A stretch of DNA of 12,082 nucleotides, from contig JAUTXM010000388.1 of NCBI GenBank assembly GCA_030838025.1, forward strand, positions 1-12,082, in the 5' to 3' direction. A model generated the notes under the pieces. That model saw nothing but the letters and a program-made list of their open reading frames with translations. It was not told the DNA's origin and searched no databases. This DNA is from Acidimicrobiaceae bacterium. Its GTDB lineage: Bacteria; Actinomycetota; Acidimicrobiia; Acidimicrobiales; Palsa-688. Below are positions 7,736-12,082 of this stretch, piece by piece. Within the stretch, counting starts at the first letter, position 1. Every line of letters begins with the position of its first letter. The position numbers and the translations under genes were made by a program.

Positions 7736-8065
7736 CGTGCGGGTCTGGGCGCCTGGGGCCCGTCGTGTGCGGCCCGGGGGCTGCCGCCGTTATCGATCCG
7801 GGTCCGGCATGGCGGTCGGTCCTGCCTCGTTGGCGTCACGAAAATCGCGCAGCATCCCCATAAGCGATGCAGTCGCGGGCGGGCAGCGGCAGTCGCTCAT
7901 TTCCAGCTGGCACTCGCTGCACAACTCCATGACGTCTCACTGCCCCCTCCGCCCTGGAAACACCTGCAATCGGTCGGGCACTGACGCATCGGTGGACACG
8001 TCGCCGGCCTTGAGATTTCTGCTGATTCGCTCTCCGGTGCCTCGTTTGGTTTGGTGGGGAGCGTC

Positions 8066-8920
8066 ATGATCCGTCTCGACGCCGCCACCGTGTTGTTGCA
8101 ATGGTCGGTGGGAGGCCTGTTCTTTCTGTGGGTCACGACCCGGCGACGCCAGATCGGGATCGGGTATGGGTGGTTGCTCCGCGGCGTCTACCTGGTGATG
8201 GCGCTTGGCGCCCTGGCTGCGGGCCGTGCGGTACAGCCCGACGGGTGGCGCGATGCCTGTGCCGTCGGGATCGCGGTCGCCGCCGGGGTGGCGTTGATCG
8301 TCTCGGTGATCCGGCGCAAGGCCGGAGTCTCGGGCGAACGTGAGAAGCAGGAACGGCGAAGCGGTCGGGTGGCGGCGATGACGGGTATCGATCGAGCGAC
8401 AAAGGTCGTCGACCGCAGCCGTCCCGAGTTCCCCCCGTGGCTCGATCTGGTGGCGCCCGCGATCGGCGTCGTGGGCCTCATCGCGGCAGCCGTGGCCGAT
8501 GGCGGCCCGCACGGGCTGGCGATCGCCCGCACGGTGGTGGGGGCGGCCTTCCTGGGGGGCATCACCGACGCCATGCTCCTCGGACACTGGTATCTGGTGC
8601 AGCCCGGACTGGGCCGCGGTCTGCTCAACGAACTGGTGCGGTTGGTCGCCTGGGTCTGGCCGTTCGAGGTTGCCGTCCTGTTGTGGCCGACGGGCATGAT
8701 CCAGGTTCTCGACGGTCAGATCAGTGACAGCTACGGCGGGCTTCTCGGATGGTTCTGGATCGCCTGCGTGATCACCACGATCGTGCTGTGCCTGGTCACC
8801 CGGGCGGCGCTGAAGGAGCGCTATTACTCCGCCGTCATGGCCGCAACGGGCTTGTTGTACCTCGCCATTCTCACGGCGTTCGGAACCGACCTGGTGGCGC
8901 GGGCGATCCTGGCTGGGTAG
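8066..8920 (+). CDS. Multi-pass membrane protein of unknown function
   Basis: I do not recognise this family. The product of 284 residues shows about eight hydrophobic helices (about 8-25, 35-53, 64-82, 126-144, 152-174, 191-209, 223-245, 256-274). A charged cytosolic-looking loop (about 83-122, with GEREKQERRSGR) separates helices 3 and 4. The most distinctive stretch is GGITDAMLLGHWYLVQPGLGR (164-184), where H174 next to aromatics sits at the end of helix 5 and could be a functional or cofactor-binding residue. ALKERYYSAVMAATGLLYLAIL (248-269) is also likely conserved. ATG 8066 is chosen over upstream TTG/GTG codons because GGGGAG (8056-8061) lies just ahead of it. The gene is convergent with the minus-strand gene and ends 21 nt from its stop, so the two are not one operon. 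Confidence 0.75.
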   Translation: MIRLDAATVLLQWSVGGLFFLWVTTRRRQIGIGYGWLLRGVYLVMALGALAAGRAVQPDGWRDACAVGIAVAAGVALIVSVIRRKAGVSGEREKQERRSGRVAAMTGIDRATKVVDRSRPEFPPWLDLVAPAIGVVGLIAAAVADGGPHGLAIARTVVGAAFLGGITDAMLLGHWYLVQPGLGRGLLNELVRLVAWVWPFEVAVLLWPTGMIQVLDGQISDSYGGLLGWFWIACVITTIVLCLVTRAALKERYYSAVMAATGLLYLAILTAFGTDLVARAILAG

Positions 8921-8921
8921 G

Positions 8922-8937
8922 CGGGCGGGGGCGCCCG
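8922..8937. terminator. Hairpin between convergent genes, likely bidirectional terminator
   Basis: CGGGCG (8922-8927), loop GGGG, CGCCCG (8932-8937) form a perfect 6-bp all-G/C stem. It fills the 21-nt gap between the stop of the plus-strand membrane protein (8918-8920) and the stop of the minus-strand gene (8942-8944). There is no long T-tract, only TT on the plus side, which is common in high-GC actinobacteria. Confidence 0.55.
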
Positions 8938-8941
8938 TTGG

Positions 8942-10000
8942 CTACATGCTGGACGGGAAGGTGATGGTCGTCGGCCCAGGGGCGGGCGACCCGACGTCCA
9001 GCTGGATCTGGCTGTGGGCGCCCAGGGTGATGGTGCGGGGGTCGCCGGTGTAGGGCTTTCCGTCCACATACATCTTCAGTGGGCCGAGGGCGGGTCCGAC
9101 CTGACCGGCCTTGAGCGCTTGCCCCCACATGTCGAAGAACTGGCCCAGGGTGTACGCCGTCTGGGTCGGCGACTCGATGTGGATCACCCCGTCGGCAGCG
9201 TGAGTGTGCAGCCAGTAGAAGCACTGGCCGCCGTTCACGTAGGTCCCGTTGCTGGTGTTGTACTGCAGTGGCGGCGCCATCCCGATGCCGTACGGGATCT
9301 GGCGGGACTGGCCATTGACGAAGATCGTCAGATGGCTATGGATGTGATAGACGAGTTGCTCGTTGACCTCGCACTTGATCCCGTCGATCGCGTTCGGGTA
9401 GTTGGCAGTGGCGACCGCGGCCAGGGTCGGGCCCTTCGGGACCTCGACCTGCTCGGGGCCCGACAGTGCCGTGCTGACATTGGTGTTGGTGGTGCTGCCA
9501 TTGACAGCCAGGGAGAAGAACACGACCAACGTGCCGACGAGGGCCAACGCCACGATCGCGCCAATCGTCTTCTTGGTCATCCAGTTCTTCTTGCGCCGTG
9601 GCGGAGGAGGAGGGGGTCGCCGGGCGGAACTGCGAGTCGCCCCGGTCGGCGGCCGGTAGTTCGGCCCCGACGGTCCCGAGGGGCCGGGGGACTTGGGCTT
9701 GGGCTTGGTGGCCGTCGAGCCCGAAGAGCCTGAGGATGCGCCTGACTTCGCCGGTGCCTTGGCTGGGGCTTTGGCGCTGTCGGTCGACTTATCCGTGGTC
9801 CCGATCCCGGTCGCGGGCGTCGAGGCCGCCCTCGTTCCGCTGGCTGGGGCGCGTCCCGGCGACGCCGGCGACGCCGGGGACTTTCCTCTGGCCTGTGCGG
9901 CTTCGACCGCGTCCATGCCCTCCGAGCCACCCGGAGGGGGTGGCTTCTTGGCGGCTGGTCGCGGTGGTCGCTTGGTCGGCGCTCGCCGTTGGCTGGCCAT
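8942..10000 (-). CDS. Single-pass membrane protein with His/Cys-rich extracytoplasmic domain
   Basis: 352 residues with three parts. Residues 1-138 are a Pro/Ala/Ser/Lys-rich, low-complexity, basic tail (AKAPAKAPAK, SPASPASPG, a run of Pro). About 145-166 is one hydrophobic helix preceded by RRKKNWMTKK, so the long tail should face the cytosol and the rest the outside. About 185-352 is a compact domain with C210, H219/H221/H223 in YHIHSHLTIFVNG, then C260, H265, H267 in CFYWLHTH and H274 in GVIHIESP, followed by TLGQFFDMWG. The HxHxH and HTH clusters suggest metal binding and the two Cys could pair. I recall similar uncharacterised domains in other actinobacteria and in archaea, but give no name. 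ATG at 10000 is chosen over the adjacent TTG because AGGGAG stands 7 nt upstream of it. A possible -10 (TACCAT) lies at 10029-10034 on the minus strand. Divergent from the FtsH-like gene. Confidence 0.78.
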   Translation of the reverse strand: MASQRRAPTKRPPRPAAKKPPPPGGSEGMDAVEAAQARGKSPASPASPGRAPASGTRAASTPATGIGTTDKSTDSAKAPAKAPAKSGASSGSSGSTATKPKPKSPGPSGPSGPNYRPPTGATRSSARRPPPPPPRRKKNWMTKKTIGAIVALALVGTLVVFFSLAVNGSTTNTNVSTALSGPEQVEVPKGPTLAAVATANYPNAIDGIKCEVNEQLVYHIHSHLTIFVNGQSRQIPYGIGMAPPLQYNTSNGTYVNGGQCFYWLHTHAADGVIHIESPTQTAYTLGQFFDMWGQALKAGQVGPALGPLKMYVDGKPYTGDPRTITLGAHSQIQLDVGSPAPGPTTITFPSSM

Positions 10001-10114
10001 CAATGATCTCCCTAACTCGGTCCCGTCGATGGTACCCGGGCCACCGCGGCGACCGCCTTCGCCCTGTCGGCCTGCACTAGGTCATCGCGGCGTGGCATGA
10101 CAGGGACACGACGA

Positions 10115-10156
10115 GGTCACGACGACGGTCACGACGACGGTCACGACGACGTCACG
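10115..10156 (+). repeat. Tandem 12-bp repeat upstream of the FtsH-like gene
   Basis: GGTCACGACGAC is repeated perfectly three times (10115-10126, 10127-10138, 10139-10150), followed by a partial GTCACG to 10156. It lies in the divergent intergenic region, just upstream of the predicted -10 of the protease gene. The spacing of 12 bp is slightly over one helical turn, so bound proteins could stack along one face. If translation began at an upstream ATG (10097), it would encode GHDDGHDDGHDD. Confidence 0.75.
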
Positions 10157-10157
10157 C

Positions 10158-10187
10158 TGGAACGCGGTCGGTGTCATCCTGTAGTCT
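10158..10187 (+). promoter_or_regulatory. Possible promoter of the FtsH-like gene
   Basis: TAGTCT (10182-10187) fits a TAnnnT -10 element. The only -35 candidate is TGGAAC (10158-10163) with 18-nt spacing, a weak match. Transcription would start near 10194, downstream of the ATG at 10097 and 38 nt before the ATG at 10232, which supports the shorter protein. Confidence 0.3.
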
Positions 10188-10231
10188 TTCGCCGGTCGCG
10201 CCCGCCGCCCCTGCCTGAGGTCTTCCCCATC

Positions 10232-11971
10232 ATGCATATCTGGAGCAGCCCGGAGCTTTATGCTTCGGTCGTCGCCGTCATCGGCGTCGCAGTCCTGGCG
10301 ATCTACCTGACCGCCCCCGGTCGCCTGAAGGCGAAGGAACAGAAGCGCCAGCAGCGAGACGGCGACGGAGGCAGTCCGTCCGGGCGATCCGGCCGAGCCG
10401 CATCCCCCGCGGCGCAGCCGGCGCGTGAGACGTTCCGGGCGCAAGGCGGCCAAGCGGCCGGCGGCGTGGCCCCCATCGGCCCTGTTCCGGTCGCCGCTGC
10501 GCACGAAACCACCCGTTTCACTGACCTGGCTGGCCTGGATGAGGCCATCACCGAGTTGAGTGAAGTGCGGGAATACCTGTCCGATCCGGCCCGATTCGAG
10601 GCGGTCGGCGCCCAGCTGCCCCGGGGAATCCTTCTGTACGGCCCCCCCGGCTGCGGCAAGACGCTCCTGGCGCGGGCGCTGGCGGGCGAGACGGGCGTGC
10701 CGTTCTACAGCGTGTCGGCCGCCAGCTTCGTGGAGCAAATGGTCGGCCTCGGTGCTGCCCGGGTCCGCCAACTGTTCGACGAGGCCCGCAAGGCAGCGCC
10801 TTCGATCGTGTTCCTCGACGAGTTGGATGCCATCGGGCGCAGCCGGGACAACAACAACTCCGGCGGCCGCGAGTTCGACCACACACTCAATCAGCTGCTG
10901 GTCGAACTGGACGGCTTCGGCGGCACGACGGGCGTGCTGCTGATCGGCGCCACCAACCGCCCCGAGCTGATCGACTCGGCGTTGCTGCGACCGGGCCGTT
11001 TCGACCGCCGCATCTCGGTGGAGCGGCCCGACCGCCACGGGCGCGAGCAGATCCTGCGCCTGCATGCCGACCGCCGACCGGTGTCGCCCATGGTCAACTG
11101 GGCCGAGGTGGCGGCCGACACCTCAGGGCTCAACGGTGCCGAGCTGGCCAACATCGTCAATGAGGGGGCGTTGCTGGCGGCTCGCCGCCATCAGGAGTGG
11201 ATCGAACCCGAGAACGTGTGGGAAGCCGTCGCCCGGGTGGTGGCGGGGACAGGCAGCGAGCGGCTGATCCGCGACGACGAACGTCACCTGCGAGCCACTC
11301 ACGAAGCGGGTCACGCCCTGCTTACCCTGCTCCTTCGGGGCATGCGGCCGCCGTCGCGCGTTTCGATCGTCAGCCGCAAAGGCGCCTTCGATCGATCCCC
11401 GTGGTCGACCGCCGAGGACCGCGAGACGCTCACCAAACGGGAGTTGATGGCCCAGCTGATCGTGCTGCTGGGCGGCCGGGCGGCGGAGATTCACACCTTC
11501 GGCGAACCCAGCACCCGGGCGGAAGACGACCTACAGCACGCCGCCGCCTTGGCCCGGCGGATGGTCGAGAAGTGGGCCATGACGGGCCGCTTCGAGCTCG
11601 CGGGCGGCGAAAGTGACAAGAAGATGCCCTATTTGGAAGGCAGCGCCGGAGGGAGCGAGGTTCGCACCCTGGTGTCGGGCGCCGAGCAGGCCGCTCGAAC
11701 CATCCTGGCCGACAACGAACGCAGCCTGCGCCTCATCGCGACCACGCTGGCTGATCGCGAAAGCTTGACGGCGTCGGAGCTGGCGGAGCTGCACATGAAC
11801 GGAACGACCTCGTTCGGCTCCGGTTCCGGGTTGTCCCGGCTTCGGCTCAACCGCTCCGGGATCATCGATCTGCGCCCGGCCACCAGCTCCGACGCTGGCG
11901 AGGGGATCAGTACCAGCGGGTCGTCAGGGCTGTCGGCTCCTGGCGGTTTGTTCGACGATCCCGACTTCTAG
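10232..11971 (+). CDS. FtsH-like membrane AAA+ zinc protease (M41), single-helix variant
   Basis: An ATP-driven membrane protease of the FtsH family, 579 residues. In order: one membrane helix (about 9-27), a charged and Gly/Ala/Pro-rich linker (about 30-92), the AAA+ module with Walker A GPPGCGKT (137-144), Walker B IVFLDELDAIG (D196, E197), ATNRP and arginine fingers in LRPGRFDRR (R256, R259). The M41 domain follows with the zinc site HEAGH (357-361) and third ligand D433 in RAEDDLQHAAALARRMV, then a Ser/Gly-rich tail ending GLFDDPDF. The catalytic sets are complete, so it should be active. Oddities: classical FtsH has two helices flanking a periplasmic domain, but here only one helix is seen. 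The pore loop, usually FVEMFVG, reads FVEQMVG, so the aromatic is M170. ATG 10232 is preferred (GAGG at 10217-10220, 11-nt spacing); the frame stays open to ATG 10097, which has no ribosome site. Probably a second FtsH paralogue rather than the housekeeping copy. Confidence 0.88.
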   Translation: MHIWSSPELYASVVAVIGVAVLAIYLTAPGRLKAKEQKRQQRDGDGGSPSGRSGRAASPAAQPARETFRAQGGQAAGGVAPIGPVPVAAAHETTRFTDLAGLDEAITELSEVREYLSDPARFEAVGAQLPRGILLYGPPGCGKTLLARALAGETGVPFYSVSAASFVEQMVGLGAARVRQLFDEARKAAPSIVFLDELDAIGRSRDNNNSGGREFDHTLNQLLVELDGFGGTTGVLLIGATNRPELIDSALLRPGRFDRRISVERPDRHGREQILRLHADRRPVSPMVNWAEVAADTSGLNGAELANIVNEGALLAARRHQEWIEPENVWEAVARVVAGTGSERLIRDDERHLRATHEAGHALLTLLLRGMRPPSRVSIVSRKGAFDRSPWSTAEDRETLTKRELMAQLIVLLGGRAAEIHTFGEPSTRAEDDLQHAAALARRMVEKWAMTGRFELAGGESDKKMPYLEGSAGGSEVRTLVSGAEQAARTILADNERSLRLIATTLADRESLTASELAELHMNGTTSFGSGSGLSRLRLNRSGIIDLRPATSSDAGEGISTSGSSGLSAPGGLFDDPDF

Positions 11972-11976
11972 TCGGG
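11960..11976 (+). terminator. Hairpin spanning the stop codon of the FtsH-like gene
   Basis: CCCGACT (11960-11966), loop TCT, AGTCGGG (11970-11976) form a perfect 7-bp stem with a 3-nt loop. The TAG stop (11969-11971) lies within it. No T-tract follows; instead the GGACCC array begins 10 nt later. It may act as a factor-assisted terminator or as a 3'-end stabiliser. The AGTCGGGTC arm can alternatively pair with GACCCGACT at 12072-12080. Confidence 0.45.
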
Positions 11977-11986
11977 TCGCATCGCC

Positions 11987-12076
11987 GGACCCGGACCCGG
12001 ACCCGGACCCGGACCCGGACCCGGACCCGGACCCGGACCCGGACCCGGACCCGGACCCGGACCCGGACCCGGACCC
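11987..12076. repeat. Perfect (GGACCC)15 hexanucleotide array
   Basis: Fifteen uninterrupted copies of GGACCC, phase-perfect for 90 nt, ending 6 nt before the window edge. The minus strand reads (GGGTCC)n, which has G3 runs with 3-nt loops throughout and can form G-quadruplexes; the plus strand can form C-rich i-motif or hairpin structures. It lies 15 nt after the protease stop. It may be an intergenic simple repeat, or the C-terminal end of a minus-strand gene entering from the right: one reverse frame reads (Gly-Pro)n and stops at 11969-11971 after the residues AMRPD. Confidence 0.95.
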
Positions 12077-12082
12077 GACTGG

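Larger units (their letters stand above)
7597..7772 (+). repeat. Degenerate short direct repeats in the G-rich tract
   Basis: GCGGGTCTG occurs exactly at 7597-7605, 7652-7660 and 7739-7747, with a one-base variant GTGGGTCTG at 7668-7676. A 17-bp repeat, CGGTGCGCGGGCCGTCG, occurs exactly at 7632-7648 and 7684-7700. A 13-bp repeat, CCGTCGTGTGCGG, is at 7643-7655 and 7760-7772. The octamer GGGTGTGC is repeated perfectly three times in tandem at 7706-7729. This looks like decayed local duplication rather than a mobile element, because there are no terminal inverted repeats. Confidence 0.75.
7575..8065. other. 491-nt non-coding gap: G/T-rich A-free tract, then ordinary spacer
   Basis: No convincing gene is present: frames that stay open here are low-complexity and lack ribosome sites. 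The first 217 nt are extremely skewed. Between 7575 and 7791 there are only two A residues on the plus strand (7591 and 7624), and 7625-7791 is 167 nt without a single A. The tract is built of degenerate short repeats and G-runs. From 7792 onward composition returns to normal. The last about 100 nt should hold the leader of the downstream membrane-protein gene, but I see no promoter with both boxes convincing. Confidence 0.8.

Noticed and set aside
7597..7772. Remnant insertion sequence
   Set aside because: The repeats are direct, short and G-rich; there are no terminal inverted repeats, target duplications or transposase fragments.
7483..7839. Minus-strand frame encoding a Pro/Arg/Ala-rich 118-residue protein in the G-rich gap
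   Set aside because: Open only because the A-free tract lacks stop codons in that frame; the product is simple-sequence and overlaps the permease end.
7850..7880. GCATC/GATGC inverted repeat in the gap before the eight-helix protein
   Set aside because: Five-base arms around a 9-nt loop are expected by chance in a gap this long, and nothing else marks the site.
10097..10231. 45-residue upstream extension of the FtsH-like protein including GHDD repeats
   Set aside because: No ribosome site before ATG 10097, the predicted promoter lies inside it, and the extension places unlikely sequence before the membrane helix. ATG 10232 is preferred, though start mapping could reverse this.
11987..12076. 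CRISPR-like array
   Set aside because: The units are contiguous 6-mers with no spacers; it is a simple tandem repeat.

Overview
This window comes from a high-GC bacterium, most likely an actinomycete (Actinomycetota). The evidence is pervasive G/C at third codon positions, an actinobacterial-style lipoyl synthase, GTG starts and tight stop/start overlaps, and Ala/Pro/Ser-rich tails. An Acidimicrobiia-like lineage is a guess from gene content, not something the sequence proves. No rRNA, tRNA, CRISPR array, transposase, phage gene or integration scar is visible.

Layout: (1) 1-2675, a tight same-strand cluster: lipoyl synthase LipA (the window begins at or just inside its 5' end), an M24 Xaa-Pro-type metallopeptidase overlapping it by 4 nt, and an SDR-like protein 3 nt further on whose catalytic Tyr and Lys are both replaced. 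(2) 2769-4646, a large exported protein with beta-propeller/sialidase-like motifs, alone behind its own likely promoter. (3) 4767-7574, a complete three-gene ABC importer of the sulfonate/nitrate/taurine type (binding lipoprotein, ATPase, permease), fully overlapping and driven by a very good promoter predicted to give a leaderless or near-leaderless mRNA. (4) 7575-8065, a 491-nt gap that starts with an extremely skewed G/T-rich, almost A-free tract carrying short repeats and two canonical G-quadruplex motifs. (5) 8066-8920, an eight-helix membrane protein I do not recognise, convergent with (6) 8942-10000 (minus), a single-pass membrane protein with a long Pro/Ala/Ser/Lys-rich inner tail and a His/Cys-rich outer domain. 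A clean hairpin lies between their stops. (7) 10232-11971, a divergently transcribed FtsH-like AAA+/M41 protease with only one membrane segment and an altered pore loop, preceded by a 12-bp tandem repeat. (8) 11987-12076, fifteen perfect GGACCC repeats running to the window edge.

How the genes may work together: LipA makes the lipoyl cofactor; the peptidase and SDR-like protein look co-transcribed with it, but no pathway link is evident. The ABC genes form one functional unit. The two membrane proteins and the FtsH-like protease suggest an envelope-related neighbourhood, which is inference from position only. I found no clearly new multi-gene system. The strongest oddities are the two structured non-coding tracts, the single-helix FtsH relative with a non-aromatic pore loop, and the SDR lacking its catalytic pair.
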